Source of the DNA: SZUA-442 sp963759175
GTDB lineage: Bacteria; Actinomycetota; Acidimicrobiia; Spongiisociales; UBA5794
DNA length: 64,000 nt
Reading direction: 5' to 3'
Assembly: GCA_963759175.1 (NCBI GenBank)
Contig: CAVWXP010000019.1
Coordinates: 1-64,000, forward strand
Under the pieces are notes generated by a model. That model ran no database searches. It saw nothing but the letters and a program-made list of their open reading frames with translations, and was not told where the DNA came from. A program made the translations under genes and the position numbers. Positions 44,646-52,713 of this stretch are shown in pieces. How positions within the stretch are numbered: position 1 is the stretch's first letter; each line of letters opens with the position of its first letter.

Positions 44646-46705
44646 TCGGCTGCCGCAGCCGCAAGCGCCCGGTCGACCATGTGGGACGGGAGCTCCTGGT
44701 AGTGGTCGAGGTGGGCACTGAATCGGCCCCATCCATTCGTGAGGGACCGAAGGTCGATCGCGTACCGGACGATCTCGCTCGTGGGTACCTCTGCGGAGAT
44801 GGTCTGGGTGCCGTCGACGTTGGCCATCGACCCCTGGACGGCACCGCGCCTGGCGGCGATGTCACCCATCACATCACCCTGGTACTCGGGCGGGACGGTG
44901 ACCTCGACCTTCGACACGGGTTCGAGGACGACGGGGCCGCCGGCCTCGAACGCGGCCCGGAATCCCGCCCTCGCAGCCAGCCTGAACGCCATCTCCGACG
45001 AGTCGACCGAGTGGTACTTGCCATCGTCGACCGTGGCCTCGATGTCGACCACCGGATAGCCGTGCAATCCGCCCTCGTCCATCGTCTCGATGATGCCCTT
45101 CTCAACGGCCGGGATGAACTGTCGAGGGATCGATCCGCCCTTCACCGCGTCGTGGAAGGCGAATCCCTCCCCGCGAGCCAGCGGTGAGAGGATGAGGTGG
45201 CAGACACCGAATTGACCGTGGCCGCCGGACTGCTTCTTGTGCTTGCCCTCGGCGTCTGCGGAGCGGCTGATCGTCTCGCGATAGGCGACGCGGACGGGTT
45301 CCTGGTCGACGTCGACACCGAACTTGCGTGCGAGCTTCTCGATCGTGATCTGGATGTGGGTCTCGCCCATTCCCCACAGGAGTGTTTGCCTGGTTTCGGC
45401 GTCGTGCGTCACCTTGAGTGACGCATCCTCGTCGAGCACCCGTGCCAGGGATGTCGACAGCTTGTCGTCGTCGGCCTGGGTGCGGGCGACCACGGCAGTG
45501 GCGAGGAACGGTTCGGGTCGGTCGATCGGCATGGCCCTGACCGGTTTGTGCTTGGGAGCGAGCGTGTCCCCCGTTGCGGTATCGGACAGCTTCGCCACGG
45601 CGACGATGTCACCCGCCGGCGCCGCCTCGACGAGGGTGGTCTCCTTGCCGAACATGGTCGCGATCTTCGCGAGGCGCTCATCCTCACCGGACCTCCCGTT
45701 GATGAGATGGGTCTCGGGCCTGAGCGTTCCCGACATCACCTTCATCAGCGAGATCTGGCCGACGTACGGGTCGGCGATCGTCTTGAACACGAACGCGAGC
45801 GGGTCGGCCCCGGGATCCTTGGGGATCTCGATCTCCTCGGTACCGGCGGTGACGATCGCGGCCGGCCGGTCCTGTGGCGATGGCCCCAACTCGACGATGA
45901 AATCAGCGAGACGGTCCACGGCGATCGGTCCGATCGCCGAACCGCACACGACGGGGAACACGGTCGCCTGGGCGACGCCGACCGCCATCGTGTGCTCGAG
46001 TTCCTCGACACCGGGCACCTCGCCCTCGAGGTACCGCTCGAGCATCGCATCGTCGGCGACGACGATGCCCTCCACGAGGTTGTCGTGGACCTCGTGCTCC
46101 CGATCGGCCATCTCATCGGGCATGGCGACGACCTCGGCCTTTCCGGAGTCGTAGATATACGCCTTGTCACGGAACAGGTCCGCAACCCCGTGGAAGGCCG
46201 CCTCCTTGCCGATGGGGAGCTCGATGGGGGCGATGCCGGCACCGAAGCGGTCGCGGAGTTCGGTCAGTGTTCGCTCGAACGATGCGCGTTCCTTGTCGAG
46301 CTTGTTGATGAAGATCATCCGAGGAACACCGAGCTGCTCGGCGATCCTCCATGCGTAGACGGTCTGGACTTCGACGCCCTCCACCGCGCTGACCACGAAT
46401 ACCGCGAGGTCCGTCACCCGGAGCGCCGCATGGAGGTCACCTGCGAAGTCCGCGTAGCCCGGCGTATCGATGAGGTTCACCTTGTGCCCCCGCCACACGA
46501 AGGGTGCGAGGGCCATCGTCACGCTCATGCCCCTGGCATGCTCCTCGGGGTCGTAGTCGGTGACCGTGCTTCCCGATTCGACGGTGCCGATCCTCCCGAT
46601 GGAACCGGCACGAAAGAGGAGCGCTTCTGCCAGCGTGGTCTTACCGGATCCGGCGTGTCCTACGAGTGCGACATTCCGGATCTTCTCGGGAGGGAAGACT
46701 TTCAC
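44636..46705 (-). CDS. Elongation factor G-like protein (EF-G2 type)
   Basis: 689 aa from a GTG at 46705 with AAGGAG 8 nt upstream. The G domain has VALVGHAGSGKTTLAEAL (G1), IDTPGYADF (G3, in place of the canonical DTPGH) and INKLDK (G4). Domains II-V follow, including GHGQFGVCHL, GGSIPRQFIPAVEKGI and VPTSEIVRYAIDLRSLTNGWGRF. The altered switch regions (RGMSVT, DTPGY) are those of the second EF-G-like group of Actinomycetota rather than translational FusA. The role is not established; such paralogues often lack translocation activity. Confidence 0.9.
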   Translation of the reverse strand: MKVFPPEKIRNVALVGHAGSGKTTLAEALLFRAGSIGRIGTVESGSTVTDYDPEEHARGMSVTMALAPFVWRGHKVNLIDTPGYADFAGDLHAALRVTDLAVFVVSAVEGVEVQTVYAWRIAEQLGVPRMIFINKLDKERASFERTLTELRDRFGAGIAPIELPIGKEAAFHGVADLFRDKAYIYDSGKAEVVAMPDEMADREHEVHDNLVEGIVVADDAMLERYLEGEVPGVEELEHTMAVGVAQATVFPVVCGSAIGPIAVDRLADFIVELGPSPQDRPAAIVTAGTEEIEIPKDPGADPLAFVFKTIADPYVGQISLMKVMSGTLRPETHLINGRSGEDERLAKIATMFGKETTLVEAAPAGDIVAVAKLSDTATGDTLAPKHKPVRAMPIDRPEPFLATAVVARTQADDDKLSTSLARVLDEDASLKVTHDAETRQTLLWGMGETHIQITIEKLARKFGVDVDQEPVRVAYRETISRSADAEGKHKKQSGGHGQFGVCHLILSPLARGEGFAFHDAVKGGSIPRQFIPAVEKGIIETMDEGGLHGYPVVDIEATVDDGKYHSVDSSEMAFRLAARAGFRAAFEAGGPVVLEPVSKVEVTVPPEYQGDVMGDIAARRGAVQGSMANVDGTQTISAEVPTSEIVRYAIDLRSLTNGWGRFSAHLDHYQELPSHMVDRALAAAAADQS

Positions 46706-46791
46706 CGACGAGCTCCTTTTCTCGGGACACGAAAGATTACGCAGGCGCCTCCTCCTATCGGTGGGTGGGCCCGCACTACGCTTCCGGCGCT

Positions 46792-46873
46792 GCCCGGGTG
46801 GCGAAACCGGTAGACGCGGCGGACTTAAAATCCGCTCCCTTCGGGGGTGTGAGTTCGAATCTCACCCCGGGCA
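46792..46873 (+). tRNA. tRNA-Leu (TAA)
   Basis: 82 nt, class II. The acceptor stem is GCCCGGG/CCCGGGC with discriminator A. The anticodon stem is GCGGA/TCCGC with loop CTTAAAA (anticodon TAA, reading UUA). The long variable arm is TCCCTTCGGGGG and the T-arm is GTGAGTTCGAATCTCAC. CCA is not encoded. A TACGCT -10-like box lies at 46777-46782. In such G+C-rich sequence UUA is a rare codon. Confidence 0.95.
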
Positions 46874-46920
46874 CGGCCATCTGGCCCCCTGCGAGCGGGA
46901 TCGATCACACGGGTGATCCG

Positions 46921-48432
46921 ATGCGGGTCCCACCCAATGAGGTCCTTCATTCCCGGCGCCGCGATGCCGATGGAATGGACAATGAACATCGGATCCCATT
47001 CGCCATGTTGATTGTCGCCGTCGGTGTCATCGTCGCGATCGTCGTCGTCAGCGCGAGCGCGTTCGGCATCGTGTACCTGCGCAAGCGTCGGGTTGATCGC
47101 CGCATCGGCTACCTCGCCCAATACGATCAGCTCACCGGCCTCATCAACCGAACCCTGTTCCGGGACAGGCTCAACTCCGCACTCGCCAGGGCGCGCCGCG
47201 AGGGCGGTCTGGTGACGGTCATGTTCCTCGACATCGACGGCTTCAAGGACATCAACGATCGGTTCGGCCATTCGGTCGGCGATGAGCTGCTGCGCCAGAT
47301 CGCCGCGCGGCTCGTAACGTGCCTGCGTGAGACCGACACCGTTGCCCGTCTCGGCGGCGACGAGTTCACGGTGATCCTCGAGGGTGGCAAGCGGGTCGAG
47401 GATGCAGGGCAGGTCGCAACGAAGATCCTCCGGTCGATCGCGACACCGTTTGCGGTGGGCAATCGTGAGCTCATCGTGACGACGTCGATCGGAATCTCCG
47501 TGTATCCGATCGACGGTGATTCCTACGAGGAGCTCGTGAAGGGCGCGGACACAGCGATGTACCAGTCGAAGTCGGCCGGGCGCAACACCTACCAATACTT
47601 CACGAAGGCCCTGCGCGACCGCACGTCCGATCGCATCGACCTCCTCGACGACCTCAAGGCCGCCATCGTGGCGGGGGACCAGCTCCGGGTGGAGTACCAG
47701 CCGAAGGTCGACGTCGCTCGCGGTGTCGTGATCGGCCTCGAGGCCCTGATGCGATGGGAGCATCCCGATCGGGGTCTCATCATGCCGGGGGAGTTCATCC
47801 CGCTCGCCGAGGAGTCGGATCTCATCATCCCCATGACCGAGTGGCTCATCGATGAGGCGTGCATGGACATGCGCCGATGGGCCGACGCGGGGATGCGCCC
47901 GATGCGGGTGGCGGTGAACGCCTCCGAGCGCCTGTTCCGCGATGCGAACCTGGTCGAGACGATTGCCATCGCCCTTGCGACGGCGGACCTCGATCCGCGC
48001 CACCTCGAGGTCGAAGTCACCGAACGGATGATCACCCAGGAACCCGAGCGGGCGTCGCGGGCCATCGAGCGGTTGGCCGACATGGGTGTCAAGGTCTCCA
48101 TCGACGACTTCGGCACCGGCCATTCGTCGCTTCGCCAGCTCCAGAGCCTTCCGATCCGATCATTGAAGATCGACGAAACGTTCGTCCGTGAGGCACATCG
48201 CCGACGCGAGGCCGAACAAGTGGCAGCGGCGATCATCGCGATCGCACGCAGCTTCGACCTCGAGGTCATCGCCGAGGGTGTCGAGACACCCGAGGAGTTG
48301 TCGGTCGTTCGATCGCTCGGCTGCAACAAGGTGCAGGGGTATCTGGTGGCGAGACCGCTGCGCCCGGAAGACGTCGTGGCGTTCGTCGAGAGCTACGACC
48401 GGACGCTGAGCTTCGAGCCCGAGCGAACGTGA
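46921..48432 (+). CDS. Membrane-anchored GGDEF-EAL cyclic-di-GMP protein
   Basis: 503 aa from the ATG at 46921; an in-frame ATG at 46975 (MDNEHRIPF) is an alternative. One membrane helix (about residues 28-50) precedes the cytoplasmic domains directly, with no sensor domain. GGDEF is intact at 145-149, preceded by the inhibitory-site RETD at the usual five-residue spacing. EAL is at 274-276 (EALMRWEHP), with DDFGTGHSSLRQL and VIAEGVET also present. Both catalytic signatures are intact, so either or both activities are possible. The gene starts 48 bases after tRNA-Leu. Confidence 0.93.
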   Translation: MRVPPNEVLHSRRRDADGMDNEHRIPFAMLIVAVGVIVAIVVVSASAFGIVYLRKRRVDRRIGYLAQYDQLTGLINRTLFRDRLNSALARARREGGLVTVMFLDIDGFKDINDRFGHSVGDELLRQIAARLVTCLRETDTVARLGGDEFTVILEGGKRVEDAGQVATKILRSIATPFAVGNRELIVTTSIGISVYPIDGDSYEELVKGADTAMYQSKSAGRNTYQYFTKALRDRTSDRIDLLDDLKAAIVAGDQLRVEYQPKVDVARGVVIGLEALMRWEHPDRGLIMPGEFIPLAEESDLIIPMTEWLIDEACMDMRRWADAGMRPMRVAVNASERLFRDANLVETIAIALATADLDPRHLEVEVTERMITQEPERASRAIERLADMGVKVSIDDFGTGHSSLRQLQSLPIRSLKIDETFVREAHRRREAEQVAAAIIAIARSFDLEVIAEGVETPEELSVVRSLGCNKVQGYLVARPLRPEDVVAFVESYDRTLSFEPERT

Positions 48433-48445
48433 CGCGGGGCCGGGG

Positions 48446-49012
48446 TCAGGCGACCGGCTCGGGCCTCGTGTAGATCGTCACCTCACCGGCCTCGACGGTC
48501 GCCTCGATCAGCCAACCCTCCTCGACGGAGGAGAAACCGACCGTCACCGAATCCGCCGTGCGTTGTCGGGTGGTGGCGACGTATCCCGGCTGGGGGGTCA
48601 CCCACAACAGGAGGAGCGCTCCGTCGGCGATCCCGAACGAGGCCTGGCCTCCCTCGGAGGTGGCGACGCGGACGCCAGACACCACCGCCGGTGCGGTCTG
48701 CTCGTCGCGGGGAATTGCGGTGCTCCCCCCGGTGCCAGCCGGATCCTCACGATCCTCGGCGCCGTCGCTCCCTGAGGAGGGTGCCCCGGTGGTTGAAACG
48801 AAGCCGCCGGAGGCTTGGGGCTCGAGATCCTCGGGCACACCCACCTCAACGACAGGGAGCGCTGCCACCTCGGCTGCGGTCATCGGTCGCAGGGGACGGT
48901 CGATGACCTGGCCACCTGCGACGGCAACCGCACCAGAGGCGATCAGTCCTGCGCCGAAGGCTGCTGCAATCCAGCCGGCGACCAGGAGGAGTCTCTGCCG
49001 CAATGTCATCAT
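48446..49012 (-). CDS. Membrane-anchored or secreted protein of unknown function
   Basis: 188 aa from the ATG at 49012 (MMTLRQRLLLVAGW). One N-terminal hydrophobic segment (about residues 7-33) acts as signal anchor. A Pro/Ser/Gly-rich linker (about 60-110, GAPSSGSDGAEDREDPAGTG) follows, then a small predicted beta-rich C-terminal domain (ADGALLLLWVTPQPGYVATT, then GFSSVEEGWLIEATVEAGE). I do not recognise it. It is divergent from the response-regulator gene across an 82-base region with a direct repeat, so it may be a target or accessory factor of that two-component system. Confidence 0.75.
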   Translation of the reverse strand: MMTLRQRLLLVAGWIAAAFGAGLIASGAVAVAGGQVIDRPLRPMTAAEVAALPVVEVGVPEDLEPQASGGFVSTTGAPSSGSDGAEDREDPAGTGGSTAIPRDEQTAPAVVSGVRVATSEGGQASFGIADGALLLLWVTPQPGYVATTRQRTADSVTVGFSSVEEGWLIEATVEAGEVTIYTRPEPVA

Positions 49013-49050
49013 GGTTCCGTCTTCGGTGTTTCGAGGTCTCCAACAGCATG

Positions 49051-49067
49051 TTAAGGAGTTGCTAAGG
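49051..49067. promoter_or_regulatory. Direct repeat resembling an OmpR/PhoB-type binding site
   Basis: Two half-sites, TTAAGG (49051-49056) and CTAAGG (49062-49067), are 11 bp apart (one helical turn), as expected for tandem binding of a winged-helix response regulator. They lie between the divergent membrane protein gene and the response-regulator gene, suggesting autoregulation. Confidence 0.4.
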
Positions 49068-49094
49068 TCCGCGCCACCTGCTTTGCTACCGCTC

Positions 49095-49775
49095 GTGGCA
49101 TCCGTCGTGATCATCGAGGACGATCAGCGCATTCGCGAGTTGATGGCGCGCGTGCTCGCCGAGAAGGGATATGAGGTCCACGGCGCAGGTACCGCGCTCG
49201 ACGGACTCCAGAGCATCGTGGCCTCCTCTCCCGATGTCGTGGTGCTCGACATGGGCCTTCCCGACCTCGACGGCAGCGAGCTGCTCAAGATGATTCGCGC
49301 CGTCACCGATGTCCCGGTCGTGGTTGCCACGGCGCGCGGTGAGGATCGTGACGTCATTCGAACCCTCGATGCCGGCGCCGACGACTACATCGTGAAACCC
49401 TTCAGCGTCGAGCAACTCGAGGCTCGGGTCCGTGCGGTGCTCCGACGTGCGTCGAGCGGGTCGTCGCGGGCGACCGTCACGGTCGGCGGTCTGTCGCTCG
49501 ACCCCAGCGCACGCATGGCGCTCCTCGATGGTGAGCCCCTGAAGTTGAGCCCCAAGGAGTTCGACCTCCTGTTGTACCTCGCCGAGCACGAGGGCACGGT
49601 CGTATCCAAACGCTCCCTGATGGCCGAGGTGTGGCGGCAACCGTACGGCGGTACCGAGAAGACGGTGGATGTCCACCTCTCGTGGATTCGCAAGAAGCTC
49701 GGCGAGACGGCTGCCGAGAGCCGGTACCTCGAGACCGTCTACGGCGTTGGGGTCAAACTCGTCGATCCGACATGA
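49095..49775 (+). CDS. OmpR/PhoB-family response regulator
   Basis: 226 aa from a GTG at 49095 (VASVVIIEDDQRI). Receiver domain: acidic pair EDD at 8-10, phosphoacceptor Asp 52 (VVVLDMGLPDLDG), Lys in DDYIVKPFS. The C-terminal winged helix (about 128-226) has LKLSPKEFDLLLYLAEHEG, then TEKTVDVHLSWIRKKLGE and YLETVYGVGVKLV. It is translationally coupled (ATGA) to the following sensor kinase, its presumed partner. Confidence 0.94.
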   Translation: MASVVIIEDDQRIRELMARVLAEKGYEVHGAGTALDGLQSIVASSPDVVVLDMGLPDLDGSELLKMIRAVTDVPVVVATARGEDRDVIRTLDAGADDYIVKPFSVEQLEARVRAVLRRASSGSSRATVTVGGLSLDPSARMALLDGEPLKLSPKEFDLLLYLAEHEGTVVSKRSLMAEVWRQPYGGTEKTVDVHLSWIRKKLGETAAESRYLETVYGVGVKLVDPT

Positions 49776-51130
49776 GGCGCAGACTTGCATGGCTGAGCCT
49801 CGCCGTGGCCTCTCTCGCCGTCGTCGCGTTCCTGGTGCCCGTCGGGGTCCTCATCCGCAATCAGGCCGAGGCCAGGGCGCTGAGCTCGGCCGAGCGCGAT
49901 GCCCAGTCCGTTGCCGCGGCGCTCGCCGTCACCGGATCAGCCGGGGGCATCACGCCGGAGTTCACCGAGACCGTGGTCGTCGCCTTCGGCAACCCCGATG
50001 GTCTCAGTGTGGTCTTCCGCAATGGCGACGTGATCGGCGAACCGGTGGAGATAACGCCGAACATCGAGCAGGCGAGGATGGGAGCTGCATCGGTGGTCGC
50101 CACCGAGGGGGGAGCGGAGGCGCTCGTGCCGGTGCTCCTCCCCGACGCGCCCCTGGCCGAGGGCACGATCGTCGTCCGGTCGTTCGTGGCGACGGCGGAA
50201 CTGCGCAAGGGCGTCGCGGTGGCATGGCTCATGCTGCTGGGCCTCGGGCTCGCCATCATCGCCATCGCCATCCTCGCCGCCGATTGGCTGGGCCGCTCCC
50301 TCGTCCGGCCGGTGACGGACCTCTCCGATGCCGCCCACCGATGGGGTGAGGGGAAGCTCGACACGCGGGTCGAGCCGGGAGGGCCGCAGGAGATCGCCGA
50401 GGTTGGTGAGGCCTTCAATGTCCTCGCAGGACGCCTCGACGCGCTCCTCGCGGCGGAACGTGAGTCCGTCGCCGATCTATCGCACCGCCTTCGCACACCT
50501 CTGACGGCCCTGCGCCTCCAGGCCGAGACGCTGTCGAACGAAGAGGAGAGCGCTGCGTTACGAGCGGACATCGATGACCTCGAGCGGGAGATCGATGCCT
50601 TGATCCAGGGTGCGCGATCGCGTTCGGTGGAGGCGAGTGGGGAAGAGGAGGTCGACCTCGGCGAGATCGTGGCCCATCGTGCGGCGTTCTGGCAGATCCT
50701 CGCCGACGAGCAGGGCCGTGCGACGTCCGTCAGCATCGACCAGGGCAGGCATCCGGTCGCCCTCGCCCGTACCGACCTGGGGGCCATGGTCGATGTCCTC
50801 ATCGAGAACGTGTTCGCGCACACACCGGCAGGATGCGGCTTCCGACTCTATGTGCGCACACGGGCCGATGGTCGCCACTCGTTCACCGTGTCCGACGATG
50901 GTCAGGGTTTCGACGATCTCGGAGTCGCAAGGCGAGGTGCATCGCGGGCGGGTTCGACGGGCCTTGGCCTCGACATCGTGGTGAGGACGGCCGAGCGGAC
51001 CGGTGGGGGAGTACGGCTGGGGTCGTCTCGCGATGGGGGTGCCGAAGTGACCGTGGTGTTCGGTCGTTCAGACCGTGGCAGAAGGGTCGAGGAAGTCCCG
51101 GAGCTCGCCGAGCCGTCCGGGATCGACTGA
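49772..51130 (+). CDS. Sensor histidine kinase
   Basis: 452 aa. Two membrane helices (about residues 8-30 and 150-175) flank an extracytoplasmic sensor (about 31-150). A HAMP domain follows, then the HisKA H-box ADLSHRLRTPLTALRL with His 238. N-box VLIENVFAHTP, G1 VSDDGQGF and G2 STGLGLDIV complete the ATPase. With the adjacent regulator it forms a two-component system; the signal is unknown. Its last 63 bases are overlapped antisense by arsR. Confidence 0.94.
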   Translation: MRRRLAWLSLAVASLAVVAFLVPVGVLIRNQAEARALSSAERDAQSVAAALAVTGSAGGITPEFTETVVVAFGNPDGLSVVFRNGDVIGEPVEITPNIEQARMGAASVVATEGGAEALVPVLLPDAPLAEGTIVVRSFVATAELRKGVAVAWLMLLGLGLAIIAIAILAADWLGRSLVRPVTDLSDAAHRWGEGKLDTRVEPGGPQEIAEVGEAFNVLAGRLDALLAAERESVADLSHRLRTPLTALRLQAETLSNEEESAALRADIDDLEREIDALIQGARSRSVEASGEEEVDLGEIVAHRAAFWQILADEQGRATSVSIDQGRHPVALARTDLGAMVDVLIENVFAHTPAGCGFRLYVRTRADGRHSFTVSDDGQGFDDLGVARRGASRAGSTGLGLDIVVRTAERTGGGVRLGSSRDGGAEVTVVFGRSDRGRRVEEVPELAEPSGID

Positions 51131-51385
51131 GAAGTACGCCCACTTCCCTCGCTGGTCGCGATGGACGAGGCCCGCCTCCGTGAGGATTCGGAGGTGGTGG
51201 CTCACCGTCGGCTGGCTGACCCCGAGGGGGTCCGTGAGGTCGCACGCACACTGTTCTCCGGCGGAGGCGATGAGGCTGAACAGCCGAAGCCGTGTCGGAT
51301 CGGCCAATGCTTTGAGCGCGGCGGCCATCGTGATGGCATCCTCGGGTCCGACGGGTGCGCAGCAGACGGGTTGGCAACAGTCCAT
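51068..51385 (-). CDS. arsR: ArsR-family metalloregulator
   Basis: 105 aa. Winged helix-turn-helix with LKALADPTRLRLFSLI and VSQPTVSHHLRILTEAGLV. The alpha-3 metal site is EQCACDL (Cys 46 and Cys 48), the ArsR-type As(III) motif. Extra cysteines at 3, 4, 8 and 9 (MDCCQPVCC) could add ligands. It should repress arsI and itself through the operators at 51405-51447 and release on arsenite. The 3' end lies inside the sensor-kinase gene on the other strand. Confidence 0.93.
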   Translation of the reverse strand: MDCCQPVCCAPVGPEDAITMAAALKALADPTRLRLFSLIASAGEQCACDLTDPLGVSQPTVSHHLRILTEAGLVHRDQRGKWAYFSVDPGRLGELRDFLDPSATV

Positions 51386-51404
51386 GGCCGAATCCTACTT
51401 GACG

Positions 51405-51447
51405 CATAGATGTCTGTCTATATGATTCACATAGACAGATATCTATG
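51405..51447. promoter_or_regulatory. Double ArsR-type operator between arsR and arsI
   Basis: Two 17-bp sites, CATAGATGTCTGTCTAT (51405-51421) and ATAGACAGATATCTATG (51431-51447), are inverted copies of each other with one mismatch. Each is itself palindromic (ATAGA-n6-TCTAT). They fill the space between the divergent arsR and arsI starts, so both promoters should be under joint repression. Confidence 0.75.
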
Positions 51448-51462
51448 TGAAAGGATCTGCGC

Positions 51463-51915
51463 ATGATCGACGCGACCGACGTACCCGCCACCGGCCGGGT
51501 GCAACTCGCACTGAACGTCACCGACATCGACGACGCCGTCAGCTTCTACAGCAAGCTCTTCGGCACCGCTCCGGCGAAACGCCGCGAGGGGTACGCCAAC
51601 TTCGCCATTGACGAGCCACCCCTCAAGCTGGTGCTCATCGAGAGCCTCGACGGAGGCACCATCAACCACCTCGGGGTCGAGGTCGGCGGAACCGACGACG
51701 TGGCTGCGGCAGCTCGGCGCCTCCAGGCAGTCGGAGTCGCGACCGCCGAGGAAGCCTCGGTCGCATGCTGCTATGCCCTCCAGGACAAGGTGTGGGCGAC
51801 AGGCCCCGACGGTGAACGCTGGGAGTACTACGCAGTGCTCGCGGACACCGACGCGATGGAGAAGACCGACGCAAGCGGCGTGTTGTTGAGGGAAGCCTTG
51901 AGCTTTGAGCCTTGA
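51463..51915 (+). CDS. arsI: ArsI/CadI family vicinal-oxygen-chelate protein
   Basis: 150 aa from an ATG preceded by GAAAGGATC. VOC fold: VQLALNVTDIDDAVSFYSKLFG (metal ligand side) and KLVLIES, then INHLGVEVGG. The diagnostic pair is ACCYALQDKVWATGPDGERWEYY, with the vicinal cysteines that bind trivalent arsenicals. ArsI is an Fe(II)-dependent C-As lyase that demethylates MAs(III); the close relative CadI is induced by cadmium. Pairing with an As-type ArsR favours arsenic. The last residues (SFEP, stop) are encoded by the downstream repeat array. Confidence 0.92.
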   Translation: MIDATDVPATGRVQLALNVTDIDDAVSFYSKLFGTAPAKRREGYANFAIDEPPLKLVLIESLDGGTINHLGVEVGGTDDVAAAARRLQAVGVATAEEASVACCYALQDKVWATGPDGERWEYYAVLADTDAMEKTDASGVLLREALSFEP

Positions 51916-52059
51916 GCTTTGAGCACGTTCACGGTTCACGGCAAGACCGACCGTAAACCGTGAACCGTAGACCGTGAACCGTAGACCGTTCACCGTTCAC
52001 CGTGAACCGAGCCCTGCGAAGCAGGACTCATGGCTCAGGACTCATAGCTCAAGGCTCAC
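51895..52059. repeat. Short-word compound repeat array, block 1
   Basis: The block has four parts in order: TTGAGC(T/C) units at 51898-51922; TTCACGG-type words and their complement CCGTGAA in several copies; a hairpin GAGCCCTGC-GAA-GCAGGACTC (52009-52029); then GGCTCA/AGCTCAAGGCTCA units. Left and right ends are inverted relative to each other. It lies between convergent arsI and the second VOC gene and provides the stop codon of each (GAGCCTTGA). A related block is at 52533-52653. Confidence 0.85.
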
Positions 52060-52502
52060 CGAGGAACAGGCAGAACGGGTGGCCCTCGGGGTCGATCATC
52101 ACCCGCACGTCGTCCTGGGGTTGATGATCGGCCTCGACTGCTCCACAGGTGATCGCCCACGCAGCGGCGGCTTCGACGTCGTCGACACCGAAGTCGAGGT
52201 GCATCATCATCAGTGGCTCTCCCGGCAACGATGGCCACGTCGGTGGCAGGTAATTCGGTTCCCATTGGATCTCGATCTTGCGTGATCGGTCCTCGGGCCC
52301 CAGGATCGCCCAGCCGTCCTCGTCGGGATTCCCGCTGCCGCGGTCCCTCGCTGCGAATGATCGACCACCCGAGCAGGCGCTCATAGAACGCTGCGAGCTC
52401 CAACGGCCGCGCGGCATCGAGAACGGGTCCGGCAAGCGTCAGTCGCGGTGGCGTGTCGATGGTGCAACCTCGAGAGTCGGTGTGCCAAGGGTACGCGCGC
52501 AC
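52049..52502 (-). pseudogene. VOC (glyoxalase-like) protein, interrupted by a frameshift
   Basis: A GTG at 52502 opens a frame encoding RLTLAGPVLDAARPLELAAF and YERLLGWSIIR, the first half of a VOC fold. The second half (GWAILGPEDRSRKIEIQWEP, then MMMHLDFGVDDVEAAAAWAI and DPEGHPFCLFLGEP) continues in the frame shifted by one base from about 52340 and ends at 52049. Joined, they give one ~150-aa protein of the type often annotated as a glyoxalase-like domain. Either a recent pseudogene or a single-base sequence error. The terminal GEP and stop come from the repeat array. Confidence 0.8.
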
Positions 52503-52532
52503 GCGGGACGAACAAGCATTCAGTCATCGGTT

Positions 52533-52653
52533 GTCGGTTCACGGTTCACGGTCCACGGTAAGAGGGACCGTCCACCGGAACCGTGAACCGTAAACGGTGA
52601 ACCGAGCCCTGCGAAGCAGGCTCACAGCTCAAGGCTCAAGGCTCAAGGCTCAA
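52533..52653. repeat. Short-word compound repeat array, block 2
   Basis: Same components as block 1: GGTTCACGG words, then GAACCGTGAACCG words, a hairpin GAGCCCTGC-GAA-GCAGGCTC (52604-52623) and at least three tandem CTCAAGG units (52627-52652). It lies upstream of the acetyltransferase gene and ends 60 bases before its start. Confidence 0.85.
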
Positions 52654-52713
52654 CCTGCGAATCCTCACCTGCACACTGTGGGACAATCCTCTTGACGACG
52701 AAGAGAAGGATCC

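Noticed and set aside
51427..51993. 188-codon minus-strand open frame starting in the repeat array (with RFTV-YGSRFTV words)
   Set aside because: Its N-terminal part is just translated repeat words, and the rest is antisense to arsI; no ribosome binding site.
51895..52653. CRISPR array
   Set aside because: Words are 7-8 bp, partly tandem and in both orientations, with no regular spacers and no cas genes.
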